Source of the DNA: Trichobilharzia regenti
Lineage: Eukaryota; Platyhelminthes; Trematoda; Strigeidida; Schistosomatidae
Assembly (NCBI GenBank): GCA_944472135.2
Contig: OX235270.1
Coordinates: 137,593,632 to 137,657,631 of the forward strand
DNA: 64,000 nucleotides
Reading direction: 5' to 3'
A program made the translations under genes and the position numbers. Below, in pieces: positions 22,972 to 33,249 of this stretch. Every line of letters starts with the position of its first letter. Within the stretch, counting starts at the first letter, position 1. The notes under the pieces were generated by a model. That model did not search any database and had not been told where the DNA came from. It saw only the letters and a list, made by a program, of their open reading frames with translations.

Positions 22972-24480
22972 TTGTATAGCCCCCAACAACCAACCTCTTC
23001 TGTGTCAAGGTTACCAGTGTCTACCACCTTAAATCAAACTTCCGTTGACCTATTCGCCCCTGCTCCCCTCCGAGGGCGAATGCTAGAATTAATTGATGAA
23101 TACGCGGATGATGGGGGTAATCCAGGACGAACTGGTGTTGTTCACCACCGTATCGATACGGGCAGCCATCCGCCGGTGCACCAGCAACTCAGACGCATCT
23201 CTGTGCATTATCAGCCCCAGCTAGAACGTTTGTTACAGGACATGATAGACAAGAAGATCATCGTACCTTCTTCATCCCTATGGGCGTCACCTATTGTGTT
23301 AGTTAAGAAGAAAGATGGATCCCTCCGTATGTGTATCGACTACTGCAGACTGAACGCCGTGACAAGGCGTGACTCCTTCCCGATCCCTCGCATTGACTCT
23401 ACTCTCGACGCACTGAGCGGCTCCAAATGGTTCTCCACGTTAGATTTGGCATCTGGGTACCGGCAAGTTGAGGTACACCCTGACGACTGCCCAAAGACTG
23501 CCTTTATACTTCCGAATGGGTTGTACAATTTTCGCACCATGCCTTTTGGTTTGTGTAATGCCCCGCCACTTTTCAACGGCTGATGCAAGTTGTCCTGGAT
23601 AGGTTAGTTCCACATCAATGTTTAATCTATCTTGACGATATCGTCGTCCACGGAAGATCCCCGGAGGAGCACATAGATAACCTACGTACTGTCTTTAAAC
23701 GCTTACGTACGGCTGGCTCAAAGTTGAAACCGTCTGAGCGTACTTTTCTTCAGCAGGAAGTTATTTTCTTGGGTCACCTTATTTCACCAGATGGCACCGA
23801 GACAGATCCAGAGAAAACTCGCCTCATCTCTGACTGGGCCGTACTTCAGTGTAGTAAAGACATTCGCAGCTTCGTGGGCTTAGCGTCGTACTATCGTCGT
23901 TTTTTCCCCACGTTCGCCACCCTGGCATCACCCCTGCATCGCTTAACGGAACAGGGTCGAAACATTTTGTGGACTAGCGAGTGCCAAAATGCCTTTAACG
24001 AGTTGAAGAAACGCCTCGCGTCATCACCCATCCTCGCATTTCCTGACACGTCTCCATCGGCTGGCTCCTTTATTTAAGATACTGATGCAAGTGCCACTGC
24101 CGTTGGTGCCGTTCTTTCCCAAGTGGTGCCCGATGGCCAAGAACGGGTTATTGCATGTGCTAGCCGTAAGCTGGAGAAACGTGTAACCCGCTACTCCACG
24201 ACACGCCGAGAGATGCTGGCCCTCGTCCATTTTCTCAAATACTTCCGTCGTTATCTTCTCGGGTGCCCATTTCGAGCACGCACTGACCATCGTGCCCTGC
24301 AGTGGATCCAAACCTTTCGCGAACCCGAAGGCCAGGTTGCTCGCTGGCAGGAACGGTTGCAGAAGTTTGATTTTACCTGTGAGTACCGCCCTGGATCCCG
24401 GCCGCTAACGCTGATGCCCTCCCCGTTTACCGTCTTATGTTTCCCCTGTAAATGCTATACTAAATACAGGCCCAGATGTT
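22972..24480 (+). pseudogene. Gypsy reverse transcriptase and RNase H
   Basis: RT motifs in order are ASPIVLVKKKDGSLRMCIDY (23284-23343), FSTLDLASGYRQV (23431-23469) and MPFGLCNAP. After a frameshift near 23580 comes the catalytic CLIYLDDIVVHG (23623-23655), with the YLDD box. The connection domain ends at a TAA (24075-24077). RNase H continues with DTDASATAVGAVLSQ, ASRKLEKRVTRYSTTRREML and FRARTDHRALQWI. All main catalytic residues are visible, but the reading frame is broken. Confidence 0.9.
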
Positions 24481-24618
24481 GATTGGGCAGCACTCCGAGC
24501 GGCTGACGCCGATATCCAACTTTTCTACTGACGACGGCTTCACGCGAACGATAAACCGTCGGATAAAGAACTACAGAGTCTGTCTGATGCAACCAGATGC
24601 ATCTGCGGTAAGTGGGGT

Positions 24619-24996
24619 ATGCTACGCCTGATTGAGAACGTCTTCTATGTAGTCGAACCGCCATCGTCGCCTCGCCTTCTCGTGCCACGTTTGAAAGTCC
24701 CGGAGGTAATACATCTTGTTCACCAGCAACTTGGTGACGCTGGCCAACGGAAAACCGAACACGCCTTCCGTCAACGCTTTTGGTGGCCACTTCTTCGTCA
24801 CGACATGACTGAATTTTGCCGCAACTGTGCTACATGTGCACAGATTAAACAGTCCAAAACACCCCCCGAGCACCGTTAGTACCTATGCTTACCGAAGCTC
24901 CTAATCACCGAGTTGGGGTAGAGGCTATGGGGCCAATAACAACGTCGAGACGCGGTAATCGATACATTCTCGTCATGGTCGATTTCTTCACAATAA
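24619..24996 (+). pseudogene. Gypsy integrase, N-terminal part
   Basis: The HHCC zinc-binding region is visible as HLVHQQLGDAGQRKTEHAF, then FCRNCATCAQIK, ending with a TAG at 24877-24879. The catalytic core starts VGVEAMGPITTSRRGNR and ILVMVDFFT, where it is cut by the PLE insertion at 24997. Confidence 0.85.
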
Positions 24997-26245
24997 TTGA
25001 AAACATTTGTTTCCCAATACGAATTTAAAACAGGCAATAAAGGTTAATAAGGCAGGATTTAATGAATTCATCAAATTTTGGTAGAACTCGTCAGCTGAAT
25101 ACTCTACATACATGGATATATATACTTTTGAAATTACATTAGGAGATATAAGACTGATAAGTAAACAAACTACATTGAATTAATCATGCAGAAAGACACG
25201 TGCGAATGTTTTCCAGGTCATGTTCAAATAGATAAGGCGAGAGAGAGAGTATGAGAGATCAAAATTAAGATAAATTGCATTACGCTTCAATTACATCACT
25301 TAGACAAACAATTAGTCACTAGGGGATATAACGAGAATTGCAAACAGACTAATATCAATAGCAATAGTTATAATAATAATAATAATAGTGTTGAAGTGAG
25401 TTAAGACAATCTTACTGATAAAGCATAGTTTTAGATGAATCAAGAATAATAATAATAATAATGGTAATAATAATAACAATAGTAAGAAGAAGAGGTAGAA
25501 TAATAAGAAGTAGGGAATAAAACGTATTACCAAGGTAGATTAAGAGTCACGACCATCTCCTTTTGTATACAGAGCTGGTTTGTAAATTCGAATTGCACAA
25601 GCCTCTGCAATTGCAAGCATCTTCTTGTTTCTTTGTTTGCTGACAATGGTAAATGAGGCACTTTGAACTCAGCTGTTTTCAACCATTTTGGCAAATGCTC
25701 CATCATGCGAGTAGACAATCGCCTTTCCGTACGACCTATGTATTTGCTGCCACAAACACACCCAAATTGACATATGCAGTTTGAAGTGTCGAGGATTGGC
25801 GACTGGTCTTTCCCAGATTGTTGAAGCACTCGCTTGGTGGTGTTAAGGATAACAAGTTTTGCAGCATAATAAGTTCTCTTGATGGCTTTGTCGAGTTTTC
25901 GTTTCACTACTTCTTGTACGTCATCTCCTTTGAACGGCAAATTGATATAGACAGGTTTCTTTGGAACTGTTTGAATTGTTTTGCAAGGGGTAGTTTCTTT
26001 AGAGTATTTATTAATGGACTTCTCAGGATATCCATGCTTAGATAAAATATCCTTCGGAGATTTTATTTCCTGTTCAGTAGTACTGTCAGAACAAATTTTT
26101 CGTGCTCTTTTGAACAGTGTTCTGACTAAGTTCCGTTTGTACTGGATTGGGACAAAGCTCTTGAAATGCATGTACTATCCTGTCCGTGAAGACTTTCTAA
26201 ATATAGATCTTTCGATTGTGCCATCATTCATTTTGGCTAGAAAAA
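24997..26245 (-). mobile_element. 5'-truncated Penelope-like element inside Gypsy integrase
   Basis: The minus frame 26171-25527 has KSINKYSKETTPCK, NLPFKGDDVQEVVKRKLDKA and the GIY-YIG core CVCGSKYIGRTERRL, then HLPKWLKT. This is the C-terminal endonuclease part of a PLE polyprotein. An upstream in-frame stop at about 26177 separates VFLAKMNDGTIERS. The 3' part (24997-25526) is non-coding with (TAA)n runs at 25365-25390 and 25447-25480. CACAATAA occurs at both edges (24989-24996 and 26246-26253). Removing the insert and one copy restores the Gypsy integrase frame across the junction. Confidence 0.9.
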
Positions 26246-26253
26246 CACAATAA

Positions 26254-26815
26254 GGTGCGAAGTCGTCCCCTTGAAACAATAAGATGCCTTGACGATTGTC
26301 TGCGCGTTCATAGACAGTTGCGTGTCCCGCTTTGGTGCCCTTCTTTATCTACACTCTGACCAGGGCGCAGCATTTGAGTGTCATCTTCTCGCCCACATCT
26401 GCAATACTTTTGACATCCGGGAGACCCATACTACGCCATGCCACACACAGGGTAATGGACTTGTCGAACGCACCCACAGAACTATTAAGAACATCATCCG
26501 TACCTTCTTGGACAACGCACCAGAGAACACCTGGGGCGATGTCCCGCCTCAGTGTTTGCTGGCGTATCTCTGTTCCGTGCACTCATCCACGGGTTTTTCC
26601 CCAGCTTTGCTGTTGTTCGGGGATGAACTTCGCCTCCCAGTTGATATCCAAACACCGCTGCTACCATATGAGGAAATCGACTGCATCCCTTATGTCCGAC
26701 ATCTTCGCCACCACCTAGAGATAGCCCACAACCTGGCGCGTCGTCATCGGCAGTCTTCGTCAGAGAAGTATTTACGACCGATTCGCCCGTGGCCCCACTT
26801 ATTCGCCTGGTGACT
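26254..26815 (+). pseudogene. Gypsy integrase, core and C-terminal part
   Basis: After the PLE the frame resumes as CEVVPLKQ, a TAA at 26280-26282, then DALTIVCAFIDS. The second catalytic aspartate is in LHSDQGAAFE and the glutamate in TQGNGLVERTHRTIK; with the first aspartate in MVDFF this makes the DDE set. The frame ends near 26815 after HHLEIAHNLARRH. Remaining sequence to the purine tract is out of frame. Confidence 0.88.
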
Positions 26816-27136
26816 ATGTCCGACTCCATCAACCATCCGCCCCTGCCGGTTCATGCCCTAAATCCTACGCTCCGTGACAAGGACCCTACGGGATCGTACA
26901 GTACCGACCCCCCACAACGTATGTCCTGCGAAATCTGCGACGCCGTCAAGATAAGCTTGTCTCAGCGCATTATAATCAGCTGAAACCACATCACCCAGCA
27001 GCCGTCAAAGAACCGTCGCCACCCTCGCAACCGCCGCCTTCTAAAAGCTACGTCGAATTACCAACCGATGAAGGTGTTGCATACCCCATACCACCGCCGG
27101 GCACTGAGGACAGTGCCTCCAGAAGGGAGGAGGCGA

Positions 27137-27381
27137 TGTAATGCAATAGAAACCACTATAATGCCACGAAACAAGTTTCTTTTTCTTCTTTTTCAGAAAG
27201 AAACGCTGATGTGGCTTCACTGGAACAAGAGGAAGACCGTTTACCTAAACTTGTTATTAACGATGGTAATTAGCTTGTACGCCGGTTAATTCAGGCCTGG
27301 CTTGGTTCGAATAAACGTCTCTTCCTCGCCTTCTTTGTCTTCTTCCTTCGTCAGTTGTGGCTGTGGTCTGTGTGTGTTACA
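27137..27381 (+). repeat. Gypsy 3' LTR
   Basis: 244 of 245 bases match the 5' LTR; the single difference is C to T in GTGCGTGTT/GTGTGTGTT near the end. Low LTR divergence indicates recent insertion or gene conversion. Confidence 0.92.
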
Positions 27382-27866
27382 CGTGCATATGTTGTAAGAA
27401 GAAAAAAGAATACGAATAAAGGAACTTAGGGTTAAGTTCCTCGACAGTTTTTATTCTCCTTTTCGACCTTCGAAGAGCCTTCTGGAACTCTTTCGGAGAA
27501 TATTTACTTGGTTTGCCGCTAGCGTCTTTAGACACGGATTATCGCAACACAATTTAGATCTTTTGGTGACGTTGGGTGATAACTGGGCCAAAGAAGGAAA
27601 ATGGCACTTTGGAAGCAGATAGAAAAGTAGGTGATGTTGAGTTGCCTGTTATTTGTGACGATGTGCATGATGCTCAGCATAATAAGCTTGACGTTCATGT
27701 TTCGCCGTCTAGTGATAGTAGGGGTTTCAAGCTAGCAAAATTCGAGCCTGGGTATTTTGATGGAAAACCAACCAACTATCCACAGTTTGTCAGGGAGTTC
27801 GAAATAATGTTGAATGGTTTTGTAATAAACGACCAAATGGAGTTGATGTATTTGTTGAGGTATTGA
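27382..27866 (+). pseudogene. BEL-A: rest of 5' LTR and gag start
   Basis: GAATAAAGGAACTTAG near 27415 parallels the AATAAAGAATCCTCGAG of the BEL-B LTR end. The gag frame from 27576 has KKENGTLEADRKVGDVELP and KFEPGYFDGKPTNYPQFVREF. It aligns with BEL-B (43423) and BEL-C (60214). The gag is interrupted after LMYLLRY by the insertion starting about 27867. Confidence 0.7.
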
Positions 27867-27879
27867 GGTATATTTTACC

Positions 27880-28650
27880 TCAAAACTGCTTGGCTACGAT
27901 TGTAAGGAAGACTACATCTCATGGTGCATGATCCTAAAACTCGACCCACTTTGGACAAGGCGACTTATTATAAACCTAATATTCTTCTTTAAGGTCCTTC
28001 ACAAAATATCTTTCTCAGGTAACAGGGACATACAATTCGCACAGGAAGGTTCTTACGATCTGCGTAACCAAACTTCCACAGTGACAACTCATTCTTTTAA
28101 GTCAACACTCCGTGAAAACTTCTTCACAGTCATGTATTCTAAAATATGGAATAGCCTACCCCTAGATATCAGAACTTGCTCTTCGGTTACAAGCTTCAAA
28201 CGCTCTCTATACAGACTGTTGCACTCTACAGATTATATTAATAAACTATTTACTCCTAGAACGAATCAAGCACTAATCTACTACAGCACCTAAAAGACGC
28301 ACTTCAACACCCTTAGCAATCTTTAAACTATAAATAAACTAGCAGCATGGATGCATAAAGACATAGTACGGAACATACAGGATTAGTCTACCCTTAGAAA
28401 TAGGACCTATCCCTCATTGTAACCTTCAAACGCTTGCTATGTAAACAGTTTTATTCTAAAGACTATCCCTACCAGAACCCATTACTTATTTCTAAAACGC
28501 ATCAGTCATTAGAACAATAAAAACGCTCAGACTATTAATACACATTATGACATTAAATAAACTCTAAGACTTCGCATAAATACGTGAAAACGCAGATACA
28601 ATATAGAAAAATGTTTACTTAAGTATAATTAAGATAAACATTTATAAATG
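27880..28650 (+). mobile_element. CR1-like retrotransposon 3' fragment inside BEL-A gag
   Basis: Frame 27928-28293 reads LKLDPLWTRRLIINLIFFFK, YDLRNQTSTV and KIWNSLPLDIRTC. This corresponds to the C-terminus of the CR1-like RT at 53485-55695 (LRLEPLWKRRLKLNLIF, IWNRLPANVRD). It is 5' truncated. Between 28650 and 29160 I see no further recognisable feature. Confidence 0.75.
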
Positions 28651-29159
28651 AATCATGTATTAATGTTCTTTTCATGTTCACATACTTTCTCTTTCTGGTA
28701 TTTTGCTGCTCCTATTCATCTTCTGGTCGAGGTCGAACAACCCTGCATCTAAACTGAAATGAGGATTAATTCCAAACCGTCTATCTCATAACCACTCAAA
28801 TTCCATGAACGATCCAATTCTACCATTTGAAGACGCTGGCGAACATGCTGTAAATGAGTATTCATGATCTGAAATGAAGAAGCAACTGGTTTTCAAACAG
28901 TTTTCAACGTTTTACTCAACTTACGAATACAGTCCGCCATGCAGACACAAATGGAGCAAATGGAGAATTCTGGAATCGACCTCGGCACCATTTGATGCAG
29001 TAAAACAACACAACATGACCTTATTTAGTTTTCGTATCCACGATCAAATTTCTTTCCTGTTATGAAACTACGATAAGAGTGCTGAAAAAATGGAATAAAT
29101 ATATCACTGATCTCAACATAATACATCAATAATCTTTAAGCCATGGGTGCTGCTCACAA

Positions 29160-29447
29160 CAAAGTTATATAAGAGAATTGACTTCAAGCTTTATTTTTCC
29201 CAGATATCTGTATTACATTCATCTGATGTCTGGGTTTTTTGTTAATGCGAAGACAATATTTCTATATCTCTTTATGTGCTACACAAACAGACTTTATAGC
29301 AGACTGTTCCTACTGACTCTAATGTCAGAAAGAACAACCAAACTGTAAATTCATTATACATTAAATTGTGTGTAATTTATATAATAACTTATCCATGCCT
29401 GTACAATTGGTATGTTCCTGCATAAACAGGAAGAAATATATATAAGT
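29160..29447 (+). repeat. Non-LTR 3' UTR fragment with hairpin
   Basis: ACTTCAAGCTTTATTTTTCC, an 8 bp hairpin (CCCAGATA 29199-29206 with TGTCTGGG 29227-29234), and TTTTTTGTTAATGCGAAG are followed by a TATCCATGCCTGTACAATTGG block. The same order occurs at 56278-56640. It is part of the abundant tail family and completes the insertion cluster in BEL-A gag. Confidence 0.65.
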
Positions 29448-30351
29448 TGGTGTTGCCGCAAGAGCTATACAGTGCTGCAAGTTTATGCCCCCAAACGAAG
29501 GATACACCGAGGCCATGAGGATATTACGTGAAAGGTTTGAGAGGTCGTTTATGATATCCAGGAGTGTTTTTGAGACTGTTAAGGGAAATGGTGCGCAGTT
29601 AAACGATAACTCCGATGAACTCGCTGAATTTTCGGATAGTTCAATGGTGTATGGAAATACTCTTGTTTCTCTGAACTGTATTGATGAATTGAACTCGAGT
29701 TCTGTGCTTGAGGTAATCACTAAGAGATTACCCATTTGCTTACAAAGAAAGTTCGCAAAAATCAGCTACCGTTTAAGAGAGGATGGTTTAGGCCAAAGTT
29801 TGATGATAATTTGCTACTGGTGAAATGCAGTGTCAACCAAGCCATGAGCAAGTTTGCCAGCATATCGCATCCCACCTCTGGAATAAAGAAGTCAGAGAGC
29901 AAAATGCAATCACTTATAGCGAAGGGTTCGCGGAGAAGTGGATATCGAGAAAGCTGTATGGTGTCGAGTAATCCTTACAATTTTAGTGAGTGTGACAGCT
30001 TTCGGTGGACATCTCCATCATATAGGTTACAAGCTGCGAGACAAACACGGGCGTGTTTTATCCGTTTGCAAGAAGTGCATACAAAAGCGAGCTGGGAAAC
30101 AGTGAGCAAGTTTAGTGTTAAGCTAAATGTGAAGTCAGCGTCATCAAGTTCTGACGTGTGTGTGAAGAAGCTTGTAGTTACATGTGGTAAGTCATTGTTG
30201 AATAGCGTGTTACAGACGACACCGTAGTTTGTGCAGAAGAAGAGGGTTACAGTTTCAGAGTCCAGTTCTGACTCCACAAGTTTACAACGTCAGCGTAGGG
30301 TATAAAACCTTCAAGAATTCATGGAGAAGAACCCAAACCATCTACTACTGT
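29448..30351 (+). pseudogene. BEL-A gag, central part
   Basis: Frames 29485-29823 and 29736-30227 carry CKFMPPNEGYTEAM and ERSFMISRSVFETVKGNGA. The degenerate zinc region SECDSFRWTS is also seen. It aligns with BEL-B 43735-44500. A frameshift lies around 29740-29800. It is cut after ACTGT at 30351 by the 0.94 kb repeat. Confidence 0.75.
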
Positions 30352-31292
30352 GCTAAGGTGAATCACCTCATTCTGCAGGAACAGCAAAATACAATTTGAA
30401 GGCTCAAGATTTTTCTGATTTTTATGAGGGCTTAGATCTTTACCTTGAAAAAGATAATAATGAACGCCTTGACAGATCATGTTTCTGCCTTTATATGTAT
30501 TCAACTCGATCAGCCTACTGTTGAGATGCGACCACGTGGGGCATCCTATATACTAACTTGCTGTCCATTGTCGGATCTTTAAATATCACTTCACAATGTC
30601 TTATCTCATTTATTTTCTAATAACGTCTTAACTTGATCCTCATTATATTCCATTAAACCTAACATTTTATAGCTCTTTATTTATTTGATTCGACTTATTC
30701 TATTCCTATTCTCTGTAAGGTGCGGTTGTGCACTAAATGCACAAAAAGGCATAAAAACAAAAACAACTGGCACAACTGAGGATAAATGTATTAAAACCAA
30801 AAGTGGACATCATGATAGTGAAAACTGTACAGGAAGCATTATACATTGCAAATTAACGTTGTCAGCCTAGGGAGTTTCCTTTATTAATGCATTTATTAGT
30901 GATACTTGGACTTACCCATTTCATTACACTTTATTGATTCACCTTAGCACTTTTACTTTTCTAAAACAGCTTTTAATCCCTTGTAAACGTTTTACTTACT
31001 TCAATATTGGTTGGTTATCCTATGCTTACAACCACGGGATGAAAACGAAACGAAGTCGATTTTCCCGCGTAACCTGGAGGACAACTGTACAATTCAATAA
31101 CTATACGGCCTGGTTCAGACAATCAGTGTATTTATATATGTGTATCAAATATTTAACAGCTGAAATATTATTAACTTGTAGACAATCTACGATTTGACAT
31201 TCTATCATACTTGATCGTGCCTGTAAAAATGGCATGCATTTTCATGTAAATTTATATGTTTATATGAGAATATACATTATTTTTATTATTAT
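30352..31292 (+). repeat. Unclassified 0.94 kb interspersed repeat, copy 1
   Basis: The insert lies between two TACTGT copies (30346-30351 and 31293-31298). It starts GCTAAGGTGAATCACC and ends in an ATT-rich tail after GCCTGTAAAAATGGCATGC. An inverted copy occupies 48924-49885 and a partial one 41165-41480. A 61-residue frame at 30685-30870 (starting MIRLILFLFSVRCGCA) is identical in the inverted copy. The short duplication and simple-sequence tail fit a non-LTR 3' end or a non-autonomous derivative. No RT is visible. Confidence 0.75.
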
Positions 31293-32084
31293 TACTGTTA
31301 TTAAAGAGGTTGAAAATGATGAAGTCGGACATGTGAACGGAGATAAAGAGAATATTTTTGACAATGATCATGATATTGCACATTTGTCTTTGTCTGATCA
31401 TGATGAGACGAGTGGAATACCTACTGCTACTGAGTTGGACAGAGGTTCTGTACAACTTGAACGTGAAGTCGAATTAAAGGCAGATGCGGTTGCAGAAAGT
31501 ATGGATACTTTTGAGACCGTCAGTGTAAATGATCAGAGTGTAGCCCACCTATCAACAGATGTTAATGCTAAACTGGAGCTAATAGTAAAAGACAGCAGTG
31601 GTGGTAATCTTGCAGTTAGACAAACTTCCAAAGGCCGAAAAACAACAGATTTTGGTGCACCGCCAAGTTCACCAATTTGTATCGCCCAGACGTCGTTGGT
31701 GTTGTCATCCACAATGAAAGGGACGACCATGAACTCACCTGTCTTATGCTATGACCACGCTAGTATCGGTCCGTTTGAAAGGACGAATGTAAATGGTCAG
31801 ATTAGGGAGGATAAGCTAACTGTGTACGAGAAAGTAATTGTTAAACTGACTTGCACGAATAAAGGCCTTTCAAGTTTAAAGTTACTATTTGAATGTTATT
31901 ATCCTTAGCGTAAATTACCATGTGCCTTCGCTTGGTTGGTCAGATACGTTGTATGTTTGTTAGTCATCTATATTCTACGATACAATGTCATGGGCGTGTT
32001 ACCATGCAGAGTTGAGGATATAGATGACAGAAGGAGGTCAGGAAATAAACTCTGCGACGTCTTTCCAACCTAGGGCGTCAACTT
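31293..32084 (+). pseudogene. BEL-A gag C-terminal acidic and hydrophobic part
   Basis: The frame to 31908 reads EVENDEVGHVNGDKENI, VQLEREVELKADAVAESMDT and KLTCTNKGLSSLKLLFECYY, then a stop. In the same frame the hydrophobic TRYVVCLLVIYILRYN and the ending KLCDVFPT follow, with a stop at the same place as BEL-B. It resembles BEL-B 44580-45389 closely. No protease, RT or integrase follows before the 3' LTR start at 32594. Confidence 0.7.
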
Positions 32085-32593
32085 GAAAAGGGTTGTAGGC
32101 GTACCGCTGTAAGTCCTACTATTCTTCAAGGGTAGCTCGTCAAGGCGAAATCCAAAACATTTGATGTATTGATTGTACATATATTTGTGTTAAGTAAGTG
32201 AGTGGTTGGTTGGTTTATTTTATAGTTGTCGCACTGTGTAAGTCATCTTGTAACGTTATTATAAATAATCAAGTAGTGTTAGAGCCTGTGTACGTGGTTT
32301 GATGCTCCAGGGAGTGGATTGTGCCAGAGTAATATTAAGCAACCAACACCCCGTGGACCAGGTCGGTGGTGGTACTATAGACAAAGAGCGAAGGAAACTT
32401 CCGATCACTGAGGAAGATCCGATACGCCGGGGAGAGTGTTCCGGTGTGATGTGGTATGCTTGTTGTGTATTGGGATTTTTTGTCCTGCTTTCCTTTTTAG
32501 GCTAATCTGGTTGTCCCAGGCTCCTATGTTGGCAGTTCAGATGAAGCTTATCGGCTTAATGAAAAAAAGGATGGACCGTTTCTTGCCGGGGAA
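32085..32593 (+). other. BEL-A 3' non-coding region
   Basis: Starts GGGCGTCAACTTGAAAAGGG, as in BEL-B after 45389 (GGGCGTCAATCTGAGAAGGG). It includes GTAGGCGTACCGCTGTAAGTCC. A small open frame at 32299-32505 has no recognisable content. Confidence 0.5.
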
Positions 32594-32660
32594 TGTAAAT
32601 GAATGTGAACATTGAACGTTGGTTCATTGGCCTTGGTCACCATCGGTGGGCAACTCGATT
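32594..32660 (+). mobile_element. BEL-A 3' LTR, start only
   Basis: TGTAAATGAATGTGAACATT followed by CCTTGGTCACCATCGGTGGG repeats the sequence at 21473-21535. Similarity fades after GGGCAACTCGA. The rest of the LTR is lost or replaced. Confidence 0.55.
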
Positions 32661-33249
32661 AATTGAGATACAGTCTCTCTCGCTTGGAAGAGAGCATACA
32701 TATCACTTGCACCTGAATCTCCATCATCTAGATCAGATTTAAAGTTTAGACCCATTGTCCTCTCCGCTCCAGTGTCGAAAACTTTGGGAAAATTACTTTT
32801 ACTCATTTTTAAATCCTGAAGGAAATCGTTCAGTGAATCTTAGAAATTCACTTATAAATGAAGTGGTAGAACTTTAAATGGGGCCAGTTGCTTACATAAC
32901 AAAATTTTCTGCTGTCTTTATAAAGGTGCCAATTAATTTATGTCCATAGAGGCTATGACAAAATGGACGTCTATTCTGACAAATATAATGTTTTCCACAG
33001 TTTATCTTGTAAACCTTGTAAAAAGGGATGATCTAGGTACAGCCACTGTACTTATCACCAAAACACGGCTTACCTGTGATTCTGATTATTCGTCTGGACT
33101 AGTACAGGCAAGCTGTCTGCTTAGCGACAGAGTCAGTGGTTCTAAGGACGTCAAGTCGTTCCTCACATAAACTATAGTCCTTCCATTCGTCCCTGAAGAT
33201 GAATGGCCAATGACAGTGACTTATACAAAATAGTAAATTGTTAAATTAG
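32661..33249. other. Unrecognised stretch
   Basis: The minus strand frame 32806-32624 (starting MSKSNFPKVFDTGAERTMG) is non-repetitive in composition and could be an old exon or captured fragment. I cannot place it. Otherwise nothing is seen. Confidence 0.35.

Larger units (their letters stand above)
21560..27381 (+). mobile_element. Complete Gypsy-type LTR retrotransposon, nested
   Basis: Two 245 bp LTRs (21560-21804 and 27137-27381), TG...CA, differ at one base. Gag, protease, RT, RNase H and integrase follow in the order of Ty3/Gypsy elements. A purine tract (AGAAGGGAGGAGGCGA) precedes the 3' LTR and a TGG-starting primer site candidate follows the 5' LTR at 21806. The coding part has about nine in-frame stops plus frameshifts. 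A PLE fragment splits the integrase. I see no matching short duplication at the two outer ends (CTTA on the left, CGTGC on the right). Confidence 0.92.

Noticed and set aside
25312..25533. Leu-rich minus-strand frame resembling a membrane protein
   Set aside because: It is a translation of (TAA)n and related simple sequence in the PLE 3' UTR.
26349..26832. Antisense frames over the Gypsy integrase
   Set aside because: Shadows of the integrase coding strand, with no motif of their own.
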